A DNA stretch of 64,000 bases from Plantactinospora sp039889035 (GCA_039889035.1 JBDQQY010000002.1:395883-459882), one strand, 5' to 3'; shown: positions 50,517-58,459, numbered from the stretch's first letter. The notes: generated by a model from the letters alone, not told the origin. Translations and numbers: made by a program.

Positions 50517-52046
50517 CTAGGTCGAGGGGCGGACCAGCAGGTCCACGGTGAGACCTGGCACCGTCCAGTGCCGGTCGATCCGGAAGGCGGCGCGGAGTGG
50601 ATCCGCCCGGCTGGCGGGCATCCCGGCCAGCGAATCCGCCTGTGCTCCCGAGGAGACCTGTGCGCCCGAGGAGACCTGCGCTGCCCAGGAGAGCAGCCAG
50701 ATCCGGTCGACCGAGGCCAGGCACTCCGCCGGTCGGAGGCACTCGGTCGCCCAGAAGTCGGCGCGGCGTACCTGGTCCTCCACCAGCAGCACGTCTCGGG
50801 GGCGGTCGGCACCCAGGTAGTAGGCCGTTGCCAGGTCGAGGAACCCCCAGCCGTCCCGGGGCGTGTAGACGATGCCGTCGCCCGCCCGTTGGTGCGCCGC
50901 GATGATGCGTACCGCCGCCGGGTAGTCCACCGGAGCGGTCCGGGGTGACTCGTGGGTGCGACGCAGGGCGGCCTGCTCGGGTACGCCGAGCAATCCGGCG
51001 ACGGCCACGATCGCCAGCGCGGCGGCGGGCCGGAGCGGGGCCAGGGTCGCGGCGGCCAGCAGGCAGCCGAACGGCACCACGAAGAGCAGATATCGCGGTA
51101 CGAACAGCGGGGTGACCTGCCCGGCGACGAAGAGCAGCAGCGCCGGCAGCAGTACGGTCAGTCCCAGCAGCACGCCCCGGCGGCCTCGGGTGGCGACCCC
51201 GACGGCGGCCAGCCCGACCAGCAGTCCGCCGACCACACCCGCTTGGACCACACTGCCGGGCAAGCCGAGCAGGTCGCCCACCCCGGGCCGGCCCACCCAG
51301 TCGAGCTGCCGACCCTGCTGGCTCCGGCCGAGCACGGCGAGCGGCACCAGCACCAGCCCGGCCACGGCCACGGCGACCAGCCACGGCAGCCGTACCCGGT
51401 CGCGGCGCCCGAGCAGGACGGCGAGTGCGTGCCCCACGACCAGGCTGGCCGCGAACAGGTTGGCCAGGCCCAGCCCGGCGACCGCCGCCGCGTAGCCGGC
51501 CCAGCGTGGCCACGCCGACCGGTCCAGCGCCCGGCACAGCAGCAGGGTGGCCAGCACCGCGAGCAGCGTGACCAGGGCGTACGGGCGGGCCTCCTGGCCG
51601 TACCGGGACGTGCTCGGCAGTATCGCGAAGAGCAGTCCGGCGAGCAGCCCGGCCCGGCGGCCGAACAGCCGCGCGCCGAGCACGGTGGTCAGCGCGGCGG
51701 CTCCGGCCATGGCGAGCGCGGAGGGCAGCCGCAGGGCGACGACGGAGTCTCCGGCCACCGCCAGCCAGCCGTGCATCAGCAGGTAGTACGGGCCGCTGAC
51801 CGCGTCGATCGTGCCGATCAGCCGGAGCAGGTCGCGCAGCGGCCGGGAGGCGGCGCTCCAGGTCGCCAGTTCGTCGCGCCAGAGCGGGGCGCGGTCGAGC
51901 TGGACGGCGGTGACGAGCAGGGTGGCCAGGCCCGGCCAGAGCCAGATCGCCCGGCGGAACCGACCGGGCAGGACGATCCGGCGAAGGGGTCGAGCCGAAC
52001 CGCGATCTATGGCCGACGAGGTGCCATCTGTCGCATTAGTTCCAAT
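50517..52046 (-). CDS. GT-C (GT39-like) membrane glycosyltransferase
   Basis: This polytopic enzyme with about ten helices resembles polyprenyl-phosphate-mannose transferases. The first canonical start, ATG 51776 (MHGWLAVAG), gives 419 residues but misses an N-terminal helix and the loop LWRDELATWSAASRPL. That loop carries the Asp-Glu pair (codons near 51875-51872) expected at a GT-C active site. The frame stays open and protein-like to at least 52001 (RIVLPGRFRRAIWLWPGLATLL) with no ATG, GTG or TTG. ATT 52046, seven bases after TACGAT (52054-52059), is my inferred start. A longer C-terminal soluble domain follows the helices. Substrate unknown. Confidence 0.8.
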   Translation of the reverse strand: MGTNATDGTSSAIDRGSARPLRRIVLPGRFRRAIWLWPGLATLLVTAVQLDRAPLWRDELATWSAASRPLRDLLRLIGTIDAVSGPYYLLMHGWLAVAGDSVVALRLPSALAMAGAAALTTVLGARLFGRRAGLLAGLLFAILPSTSRYGQEARPYALVTLLAVLATLLLCRALDRSAWPRWAGYAAAVAGLGLANLFAASLVVGHALAVLLGRRDRVRLPWLVAVAVAGLVLVPLAVLGRSQQGRQLDWVGRPGVGDLLGLPGSVVQAGVVGGLLVGLAAVGVATRGRRGVLLGLTVLLPALLLFVAGQVTPLFVPRYLLFVVPFGCLLAAATLAPLRPAAALAIVAVAGLLGVPEQAALRRTHESPRTAPVDYPAAVRIIAAHQRAGDGIVYTPRDGWGFLDLATAYYLGADRPRDVLLVEDQVRRADFWATECLRPAECLASVDRIWLLSWAAQVSSGAQVSSGAQADSLAGMPASRADPLRAAFRIDRHWTVPGLTVDLLVRPST

Positions 52047-52147
52047 ATCCGAAATCGTAGCGTGAAGCTGACCACAGCGGGTCCGCCAGGCGGGATCAGT
52101 GGTCGCGGCGGTGGTCCGGCCGATACGGATGTGGCAGCATGACGGGT

Positions 52148-52246
52148 ATGACCGCCGCCGTGCGCCGCTTCGCGAGGCCGGGATTCACCTCCCGCCGCCA
52201 CGTGGACTACGGCCGCGTTCGCAGCGCGATCTGTCCGGCCCACTGA
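52148..52246 (+). CDS. Leader peptide of sulfur-assimilation operon
   Basis: This 32-residue peptide contains SRRHVDYGRVRSAIC near its end, with Cys29 four codons before the stop. It belongs to the actinobacterial cysteine-operon leader peptides that sit upstream of cys genes and sense charged cysteinyl-tRNA by ribosome stalling. CAGCAT seven bases before the ATG indicates a leaderless start, as in the mycobacterial examples. A hairpin (52251-52274) begins five bases after the stop and the reductase gene starts 148 bp downstream. Confidence 0.8.
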   Translation: MTAAVRRFARPGFTSRRHVDYGRVRSAICPAH

Positions 52247-52250
52247 CGCC

Positions 52251-52274
52251 GCCCGGACCTGTTCCGTCCCGGGC
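52251..52274 (+). terminator. Candidate attenuator hairpin
   Basis: GCCCGGAC (52251-52258) pairs with GTCC(C)GGGC (52266-52274, one bulged C) around a 7-base loop. It starts five bases after the leader-peptide stop, so a ribosome stalled at the Cys29 codon or at the stop would cover or free it. Confidence 0.45.
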
Positions 52275-52394
52275 GTGCAGTGCGCCGGCTTCCCCGACCC
52301 CGTCGTTCCGACGCCGTCGTCTCCGGTCCGCCCCGGGCCGAGGCCGTCGCCCTGCGCGTCCACCGAGTCACATCGAACAACGGAGGACGCCGCG

Positions 52395-54131
52395 ATGGCG
52401 GTCAGCGACACCCCGGCCCGGCCCGGCGCCACCAGCGCACCGGCGGGCAGCAGCGCACGCGCGGCCCGACCGGCCCGCCGTCCGCGAGGCGAGGGGCAGT
52501 GGGCACTCGGGCACCGGGAGCCGCTCAACCCCAACGAGCGGACCAAGAAGGACGACAACCCGCTGAACGTACGGGCCCGGATCGAGAACATCTACGCGCA
52601 CCGGGGCTTCGCCTCGATCGACCCGCAGGACCTGCGCGGGCGGTTCCGCTGGTGGGGGCTCTACACCCAGCGCAAGGCGGGCATCGACGGCGGGCGGACC
52701 GCCGTGCTGGAGCCGCACGAGCTGGAAGACGAGTACTTCATGCTCCGGGTCCGGATCGACGGCGGCCAGCTCAACCTGGAGCAGCTCCGGACGATCGCCG
52801 AGGTCTCCCAGACGTACGCCCGGGACACCGCCGACATCACCGACCGGCAGAACATCCAGTTGCACTGGATCCGGGTCGAGGACATGCCGGAGATCTGGCG
52901 CAAGCTGGAAGCGGTCGGCCTACAGACCACCGAGGCGTGCGGCGACTGCCCCCGGGTGGTGCTCGGCAGCCCGGTCGCCGGGATCGCCGAGGCGGAGGCG
53001 CTCGACCCGACCCCGGCGATCGACGAGATCGTCCGGCGTTACATCGGTGACCCGGCGTACTCCAACCTGCCGCGCAAGTTCAAGACGTCGATCTCCTGGC
53101 TGGTCGACACGCCGTACGAGGTCAACGACATCTCCTTCCTCGGCGTCGAGCACCCCGAGCACGGCCCCGGCTTCGACCTCTGGGTCGGCGGCGGGCTGAG
53201 CACCAACCCGATGCTGGCGCAGCGGCTCGGCGTCTGGGTGCCGCTCGACGAGGTGCCGGACGTCTGGGCCGGGGTGGTCGGGATCTTCCGCGACTACGGC
53301 TACCGGCGGTTGCGGCACCGCGCCCGGCTCAAGTTCCTGGTCGCCGACTGGGGCGTGCCGAAGTTCCGGGAGGTGCTGGAGAAGGAATACCTGGGCCGCA
53401 GCCTGCTCGACGGGCCGGCACCGGAACTACCGGAGAAGCCGGTCGACCACATCGGAGTGCACCGGCAGCGGGACGGGCGCCACTACGTCGGCGCCGCCCC
53501 GGTGGTCGGCCGGGTCTCCGGCACCCAGCTCGCCGAGCTGGCCGACGCCGCCGCCGAGCACGGCAGCGGCCGGGTGAGCCTCACCCCGTACCAGAAACTC
53601 CTGGTCCTGGACGTGCCGGCCGAGCGGACCGACTCGCTGGTCGCGGCGCTGCGCCGGATCGGCCTGGAGGCGTTCCCGTCGGTCTGGCGGCGCGACACCA
53701 TGGCCTGCACCGGCCTCGAATACTGCAAGCTCGCCATCGTCGAGACCAAGGCCCGGGGCCAGGAACTGGTGGCCCGGCTGGAGGAGCGGCTCGCCGGCGC
53801 CGACCTCGGCGAGGGGCTGAGCATCCACCTGAACGGCTGCCCGAACGCCTGCGCCCGGACCCAGACCGCCGACATCGGCCTCAAGGGCCAGCTCGTGGTC
53901 GGGCCGGACGGGCGCCAGGTCGAGGGCTTCCAGGTGCACCTCGGCGGCGGCCTGGGCATGGCCCAGGGCCAGTCCGCCGGCTTCGGCCGCAAGCTGCGCG
54001 GCCTGAAGACCACCGCGGCGGAGCTTCCCGAGTACGTCGAGCGGCTCGCCCGCCGCTACCTGGACGGCCGCACCGAGGGCGAGAGCTTCGCGAACTGGGT
54101 CGTGCGAGTCGACGAGGAGGAACTGCGATGA
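52395..54131 (+). CDS. nirA: Ferredoxin-dependent sulfite/nitrite reductase
   Basis: This 578-residue siroheme-[4Fe-4S] reductase has the duplicated ferrodoxin-like halves. The cluster ligands are visible as Cys438 and Cys444 (ACTGLEYC) and Cys482 and Cys486 (NGCPNAC). Context decides the substrate: it is followed by APS reductase and a siroheme-type chelatase and preceded by a cysteine leader peptide, so assimilatory sulfite reduction is much more likely than nitrite. ATG 52395 has CGGAGG nine bases upstream; a 40-residue in-frame extension is rejected. Its stop overlaps the next gene by four bases. Confidence 0.95.
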   Translation: MAVSDTPARPGATSAPAGSSARAARPARRPRGEGQWALGHREPLNPNERTKKDDNPLNVRARIENIYAHRGFASIDPQDLRGRFRWWGLYTQRKAGIDGGRTAVLEPHELEDEYFMLRVRIDGGQLNLEQLRTIAEVSQTYARDTADITDRQNIQLHWIRVEDMPEIWRKLEAVGLQTTEACGDCPRVVLGSPVAGIAEAEALDPTPAIDEIVRRYIGDPAYSNLPRKFKTSISWLVDTPYEVNDISFLGVEHPEHGPGFDLWVGGGLSTNPMLAQRLGVWVPLDEVPDVWAGVVGIFRDYGYRRLRHRARLKFLVADWGVPKFREVLEKEYLGRSLLDGPAPELPEKPVDHIGVHRQRDGRHYVGAAPVVGRVSGTQLAELADAAAEHGSGRVSLTPYQKLLVLDVPAERTDSLVAALRRIGLEAFPSVWRRDTMACTGLEYCKLAIVETKARGQELVARLEERLAGADLGEGLSIHLNGCPNACARTQTADIGLKGQLVVGPDGRQVEGFQVHLGGGLGMAQGQSAGFGRKLRGLKTTAAELPEYVERLARRYLDGRTEGESFANWVVRVDEEELR

Positions 54132-54304
54132 GTGGGGACACCCGAGCCGCACCCCTGTACTGCCCGTACTGCGGCGAGGAGGACCTGCGACCCAACGAGG
54201 CGTCGCACGGTGCCTGGGAGTGCCGGGCCTGCGCCCGGGTCTTCACGGTGAAGTTCACCGGCCTGCTCGCCACCGCCCTCCCGACCGAAGGAGAGCAGCG
54301 GTGA
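54128..54304 (+). CDS. Small zinc-ribbon protein of the cys operon
   Basis: This 58-residue protein has two CXXC pairs (YCPYC at Cys12/Cys15 and ECRAC at Cys32/Cys35), a zinc-ribbon or rubredoxin-like knuckle. Its ATG overlaps the reductase stop by four bases (ATGA), so it is translated with it. Similar small proteins lie between sulfite reductase and cysH in many actinobacteria; the function is not established, and electron transfer or cluster delivery is conjecture. It is too short for standard ORF cut-offs. Confidence 0.85.
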   Translation: MSGDTRAAPLYCPYCGEEDLRPNEASHGAWECRACARVFTVKFTGLLATALPTEGEQR

Positions 54305-54345
54305 GCGCGAGGAGTGAGCTTGCGAGCCCCGCAGTCGCGAACGAA
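54302..54345. repeat. Possible dispersed Micromonosporaceae repeat
   Basis: The spacer between zinc-ribbon and cysH genes carries a 44-base sequence containing AGTGAGCTTGCGAGC and GCAGTCGCGAACGAA. From memory this is a recurrent intergenic sequence in this family. Only one copy lies in the window, so repeat status is not shown here. Confidence 0.35.
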
Positions 54346-54356
54346 GGGGAGAACCG

Positions 54357-55118
54357 ATGAGTCCTGTCGTCGCGGCCAACCTCGGGTTGGTCAAGCTCGG
54401 TCCGGCGGTGCCGGCCTCCCCGTCCCGGCGGGACCCGGCGGAACTGCGGGCGCTGGCCGAGGAGGCGAACCGCGAACTGGACGGCGCACCGGCCCAGGAG
54501 ATCGTCCGCTGGGCGGTCGGCGAGTTCGGCGACCGGTTCTGCGTCACCAGCTCGATGGCCGACGGCGTACTGGCGCACGTGGTCTCCCGGGTGGCGCCCG
54601 GGGTGGACGTGGTCTTCCTGGACACCGGCCTGCACTTCCCGGAGACCCTTCGGGTACGTGACGCCGTGGCCCGTACCCTGCCGGTCAACGTACGCTCCAT
54701 CCGGCCCCGGCAGACCGTCGGCCAGCAGGACGGCGAGTACGGCCCCCGGCTCTTCTCCCGGGCACCCGACGAGTGCTGTGCGCTGCGCAAGGTGGAGCCG
54801 CTGGAGCGGGCCCTGGCCGACTACGACGCCTGGGCGGCCGGGCTGCGCCGGGACGAGTCGCCGACCCGGGCCAACACCCCGGTGGTGGGCTTCGACCCGC
54901 GACGCGGCAAGGTCAAGGTGAACCCGATCGCCGCCTGGAGCCAGGCCGACGTCGACGCCTACATCTCCCGGTGGAACGTGCCGGTCAACGAGCTGTTCCG
55001 GCAGGGCTACACCTCGATCGGCTGCTGGCCCTGCACCCGGCGGACCAAGGCGGGCGAGGACCCCCGGGCCGGCCGCTGGGCCATGTTCGAGAAGACCGAG
55101 TGCGGCCTGCACGTGTGA
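54357..55118 (+). CDS. cysH: Adenylyl-sulfate (APS) reductase
   Basis: This 253-residue PAPS/APS reductase family enzyme makes sulfite from activated sulfate. Two cysteine pairs, Cys140-Cys141 (DECCALRKVEPL) and Cys223-Cys226 (SIGCWPC), ligate a [4Fe-4S] cluster and mark it as an APS reductase, and the catalytic cysteine is in the terminal segment KTECGLHV. The P-loop-like VTSSMADGVLAHV and VFLDTGLHFPET are typical. GAAGGGGAG precedes the ATG. Its stop overlaps the chelatase start by four bases. Confidence 0.96.
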   Translation: MSPVVAANLGLVKLGPAVPASPSRRDPAELRALAEEANRELDGAPAQEIVRWAVGEFGDRFCVTSSMADGVLAHVVSRVAPGVDVVFLDTGLHFPETLRVRDAVARTLPVNVRSIRPRQTVGQQDGEYGPRLFSRAPDECCALRKVEPLERALADYDAWAAGLRRDESPTRANTPVVGFDPRRGKVKVNPIAAWSQADVDAYISRWNVPVNELFRQGYTSIGCWPCTRRTKAGEDPRAGRWAMFEKTECGLHV

Positions 55119-56011
55119 CCGCCGAGGCCGCCGGAGCACCGGCGCCCGGGGCCGCCGCGACCGCCACCGGAGCACCGGCGCCCGGGGCCGCCGCGACCGC
55201 CACCGGAGCACCGGTGGCCGGGGCCGCCGCGACCCCGGTCGTGCTGGTGGCACACGGCAGTGGCGATCCCCGGGCCGCCCGGGCCACCGAGGCGCTGACC
55301 CGGGCGGTGGCGGCGGCCCGGCCAGGTCTGCTGGTCCGGGCCAGCTATCTCGACCACGGCCCACCCCGGCCCGGTGCGGTACTGGCCGAGCTGGAGGCGG
55401 CCGGGCACCGGCGGGCCGTACTGGTGCCGCTGCTGCTCACGGCCGCGTACCACGGCCGGGTCGACATCCCCGGTGCCGTCGAGGCGGCCCGGGAGGCGGG
55501 ACTGCGCATGCCGGTGCGTACCGCGGAGGTGCTCGGCCCGACCGCGCGGGGGGTCGACCCACGGCTGCTCGCCGGGCTGCTGCGCCGGCTCGCCGAGGCC
55601 GTCAGCCCGGCGTACCCGGGCGGCGTCGTCGACGCGTCCGCGCTCAGGGACGGCGGGGTCGACGGCGTGGTGCTGGCTGCCGCCGGTACCCGGGACGCCG
55701 CCGCCCGGGACACCGTCGCAGAGGTGGCCGAGGCGCTCGGTCGCGTGACGGGGCTACCGACCCGGGTCGGCTACGCCTCCGCGGCCCCACCGACGGCCGG
55801 TACGGCGGTCGGCGCGCTCCGGGAGGCCGGCGCTCGACGGGTGGCGGTGGCCACGTACTTCCTGGCTCCGGGCCGGCTCTGTGAGACAGCCCTGGCGTCG
55901 GCCCGGGAGGCCGGTGCGATGGCCCTGGCCGCCCCGCTGGGCGACGCACCGGAACTCGTCCAGCTCGTGCTGGGACGGCTGGATGCGGCGCTCGCCGCTG
56001 ACCCTCGGTAA
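55115..56011 (+). CDS. Sirohydrochlorin ferrochelatase, CbiX/SirB-like
   Basis: This 298-residue double-domain chelatase has VVLVAHGSGDPRAARA (catalytic His) in the first half and VLAAAGTRDAAARD and VATYFLAPGRL in the second. It would insert iron into sirohydrochlorin to give the siroheme needed by the reductase in the same operon. GTG 55115 overlaps the cysH stop (GTGA). The first 40 residues are an Ala/Pro-rich tandem repeat (units of 12 residues) before the conserved domain. An in-frame reading through cysH is rejected. Confidence 0.92.
   Translation: MTAEAAGAPAPGAAATATGAPAPGAAATATGAPVAGAAATPVVLVAHGSGDPRAARATEALTRAVAAARPGLLVRASYLDHGPPRPGAVLAELEAAGHRRAVLVPLLLTAAYHGRVDIPGAVEAAREAGLRMPVRTAEVLGPTARGVDPRLLAGLLRRLAEAVSPAYPGGVVDASALRDGGVDGVVLAAAGTRDAAARDTVAEVAEALGRVTGLPTRVGYASAAPPTAGTAVGALREAGARRVAVATYFLAPGRLCETALASAREAGAMALAAPLGDAPELVQLVLGRLDAALAADPR
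55133..55234. repeat. 36-bp in-frame repeats at chelatase N-terminus
   Basis: Two exact 36-bp units (55133-55168, 55169-55204) and a diverged partial third (55205-55234) encode GAPAPGAAATAT twice and GAPVAGAAAT. Confidence 0.9.
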
Positions 56012-56361
56012 CCGTTGCCGCTGTTTGCGGCGACCCCCGGCGAGTGACGCAGGGTAGTTGTTCTCCGCAACGCACCGTAGTCGTCAACGGCCGACGTCGC
56101 GCTCCGGCGCGGCACGGGCTCCCGGCGGTGTTCCGGCCGGCCGGCTCGGGTGCCGGTAATCGTCGTCGGAATCGCGGTCGACGGATGGGAATCGCCTTCG
56201 GATTCGGCGTCGGCGAATTGATCAGCGGAATGTCGTCGATCCACTATCCATCGTTACGACAACAGCAGAACGCGTTCTAGGAACAACAGAACGTGTTAAC
56301 CCCGAACAGCAGAACGCCCCGGGGAACGAGCCCCAGGGCGTCCGATGCGTGGTGCGGTTGG
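56012..56361. other. Intergenic region between chelatase and whiB1
   Basis: These 350 bp hold no supported gene. A small hairpin (TGCCGC-N5-GCGGCG near 56016) follows the chelatase stop and the whiB1 terminator lies at 56314-56341. Base composition around 56210-56310 is clearly less G+C-rich than the coding sequence, with repeated CAGAACG(T/C) motifs. Confidence 0.6.
56314..56341 (-). terminator. Terminator of whiB1
   Basis: An 11-bp stem with one mismatch (56314-56324 with 56331-56341) lies about 20 bases after the whiB1 stop codon on the minus strand. Confidence 0.6.
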
Positions 56362-56619
56362 TCAGGCAGAGTGAGCGCGCAGGACCCGAAGGCCGCCACG
56401 GCGCTTGACGGCGCGCCGCTCCTCTTCGCTCATTCCGCCCCAGACTCCGGCGTCCTGACCGGATTCGAGCGCCCACTGCAGGCACTCGTCGGTCACGGAG
56501 CAACGCCGGCAGACGGCCTTGGCCTGCTCGACCTGCAGGACGGCCGGACCGGACGTTCCGATCGGAAAGAACAGCTCCGGGTCTTCGTCGCGGCAGGCAG
56601 CATGGTGGCGCCAGTCCAT
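56362..56619 (-). CDS. whiB1: WhiB1 iron-sulfur transcription factor
   Basis: This 85-residue protein matches WhiB1: MDWRHHAACRDEDPELFFP start, cluster cysteines Cys9, Cys37, Cys40 and Cys46 at the same positions as mycobacterial WhiB1, the GVWGGMSEEERR turn and a basic KRR patch. WhiB1 binds region 4 of the main sigma factor, and its cluster reacts with nitric oxide. ATG 56619 has AGGAG ten bases upstream; TTG 56637 is rejected. A CRP-like site lies about 200 bp upstream, as expected for this gene. Confidence 0.95.
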   Translation of the reverse strand: MDWRHHAACRDEDPELFFPIGTSGPAVLQVEQAKAVCRRCSVTDECLQWALESGQDAGVWGGMSEEERRAVKRRGGLRVLRAHSA

Positions 56620-57039
56620 GGCGGCAACACTCCTCAATCTGGGTGGGCGGCAGTGCTTCGTGGATCTTTTCTATATGCATCCGCGGTGCCGATCGCGACG
56701 GTGTGGAACCCATCGGTTCGGCAGCGCGAGAGCAGGCTTTGTGTTGTGGGACCCGCGGGGCGGCGGCCGTTGGTCGAACGCGCCCACGCAATGTCCCGGT
56801 AACTCAAGTTCGCTTGTGAATACTTTCACGAACTCCCGCGATGTCAAGGGTAGCGCCCGGAAAAACTCTGGGCAGGTGAGACAGGTCACGGCCTTTTGTC
56901 CGGATTTCCGCCCTCGTCGGCACCCGGTGCGCCACAGCCGAGAATCAATATAGTACAGTCCGCCCGACATTGCTGGCATTTCCGGCACCGCCCTCGTTGG
57001 ATGCTTCGGAGGTTCGCTACCGGTCGCAGTACCCCAGGC
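56620..57039. other. whiB1 upstream regulatory region
   Basis: A 420-bp gene-free stretch between whiB1 and the 3' end of the lipid kinase gene, less G+C-rich than average. It carries a CRP-type dyad at 56815-56830 within a wider inverted repeat (AGTTCG 56807-56812, CGAACT 56829-56834). A long 5' leader for whiB1 is likely. No peptide with coding character was found. Confidence 0.6.
56815..56830. promoter_or_regulatory. CRP-type binding site upstream of whiB1
   Basis: TGTGA-ATACTT-TCACG matches the cAMP-receptor consensus TGTGA-N6-TCACA in nine of ten fixed positions. In Mycobacterium tuberculosis whiB1 is a known target of the CRP homologue Rv3676, so the site is expected here. Confidence 0.65.
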
Positions 57040-57990
57040 TCAGCAGATTACTCGCAGTGCCGCCGGGACGGACGTGAATCGGACTTTGTTTCGCTCGCCG
57101 AGGTAGTCGCCGTCCAGCTGGAACGCCTGGGGCTGCTCCGCGACCAGGGTGAACTCCTCCAGGTCGTGCAGCCGCAGGATCTGCCGGCCCCGCGGATCCG
57201 GCCGCCGCGACAGGCTCTGGGTCACCATCCGGGTGGTGCTCGGTACCCGCAGCCGACGCAGCGCCAGCACGTCCAGGCCCAGGTCGAACGAGGCGTCCGG
57301 ATTCGGATTGACCTCGCGGTCCCCGACGTACGTCCAGGGTGCGGTGTTCTGGATGACCACGGTGGCCAGCTCACCCTCGGTGATCTCGCCCGGCTGCTCC
57401 AGCCGGATCGCCGGGTGCCGCCGCTCCGCCCCGACGAGGTACTGGCTGACGATCGAGCGCAGGTACAGGCTCGGGGTGGAGACCCGGCCCCGCCGTCGGG
57501 CCCGCTCCACCCGGTGGATCACCGCCGCGTCCATGCCCAGCCCCGCGCAGAAGGTGAAGTACCGGTCGTCGGCGAGACCGAGACCGATGGTGCGGACCCG
57601 CCCCACCCGCAGCGCCTCCAGGATCACGCTGGTCGCCTCCGGCCACTCCCGGGGCAGCCCCAACGCCCGGGCGAAGACGTTGGTCGAGCCACCCGGTACG
57701 GCCGCGAGCGCGGGGAGTTGCCCGGCCGGTGGCCGGTCGTCGGCGGTGTGCGAGGGCCCGGCGGTCATCAGGCCGTTGACCACCTCGTTGACGGTGCCGT
57801 CGCCGCCGAGCGTCACGACCAGGTCGACGCCCTGCCGGGCGGCCTCCCGGGCCAGCGCGACCGCGTGCCCGCGCCGCCGGGTGTACTCGACGGTGAGGTC
57901 CACCTCGCTGCGGAGCGCGCGGACGAGAACGTCCCGGCCCCGGCCCGTCGTGGTGGTGGCCTTGGGATTGACCACCAGGATGGCCCGCAT
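57040..57990 (-). CDS. Diacylglycerol kinase-family lipid kinase
   Basis: This 316-residue protein of the YegS/DgkB family has the nucleotide motif LVVTLGGDGTVNEVVNGL and the PGGSTNVFAR loop, and a beta-rich C-terminal domain. Members phosphorylate diacylglycerol or related lipids. ATG 57990 has TACAGT exactly seven bases upstream (57998-58003 on the plus strand), so it is probably leaderless; a GTG three codons earlier overlaps that -10. It is divergent from a small membrane protein gene. Confidence 0.92.
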   Translation of the reverse strand: MRAILVVNPKATTTTGRGRDVLVRALRSEVDLTVEYTRRRGHAVALAREAARQGVDLVVTLGGDGTVNEVVNGLMTAGPSHTADDRPPAGQLPALAAVPGGSTNVFARALGLPREWPEATSVILEALRVGRVRTIGLGLADDRYFTFCAGLGMDAAVIHRVERARRRGRVSTPSLYLRSIVSQYLVGAERRHPAIRLEQPGEITEGELATVVIQNTAPWTYVGDREVNPNPDASFDLGLDVLALRRLRVPSTTRMVTQSLSRRPDPRGRQILRLHDLEEFTLVAEQPQAFQLDGDYLGERNKVRFTSVPAALRVIC

Positions 57991-58032
57991 GGGCGGCACT
58001 GTACCGCGAGCCGCCGAGGTATCGTGGCGGCC

Positions 58033-58434
58033 GTGACGAGGGACCCCGAACCGGCACCCGGCGCACTGCGCTGGGCGGTGTGGCTGCTGCGCGCCGAGGG
58101 GGTCGGGCTGGCCCTGCTGACGCTCTTCCTGGTCTACGAGCTGTTCGCCGCCACCGCTACCGACCTGCCCTCCGCACTCCTGGTGACCCTCTTCGCGACG
58201 GGTGGCGCGGTGCTGCTCTGGGTGATCGGCACCGCGCTGGACCGGCGCCGACCGGCCGCCCGGGCCCCGGCGATCGTGTTGCAGCTCATGCTGCTGCCGG
58301 TCGGCTACTTCATGATCCTGGGCGGGCTGGCCTGGCTGGGCGGGCCGCTGATCGCGCTCGGCCTGGTGGTCGTCGGCCTGCTGATCAGCACCGCCACCAA
58401 CCGGGCGCTCGGCTTCGACACCGAACGGGCCTGA
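58033..58434 (+). CDS. Small integral membrane protein, four helices
   Basis: This 133-residue protein has four hydrophobic helices (about 13-38, 43-65, 75-97, 99-122). No family with known function is recognised. GTG 58033 lies seven bases after TATCGT (58020-58025), again a leaderless pattern. Its promoter region overlaps that of the divergent lipid kinase, and co-regulation is possible. Confidence 0.8.
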   Translation: MTRDPEPAPGALRWAVWLLRAEGVGLALLTLFLVYELFAATATDLPSALLVTLFATGGAVLLWVIGTALDRRRPAARAPAIVLQLMLLPVGYFMILGGLAWLGGPLIALGLVVVGLLISTATNRALGFDTERA

Positions 58435-58459
58435 CCGGGAGACCCGAACCGACCGGGGC

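Noticed and set aside
52395..54131. Nitrite reductase of nitrate assimilation
   Set aside because: No nitrate transporter or nitrate reductase genes nearby; cysH, chelatase and a cysteine leader peptide point to sulfite.
56044..56280. 78-codon frame between chelatase and whiB1
   Set aside because: No ribosome site and no family resemblance; the region is AT-richer non-coding sequence.
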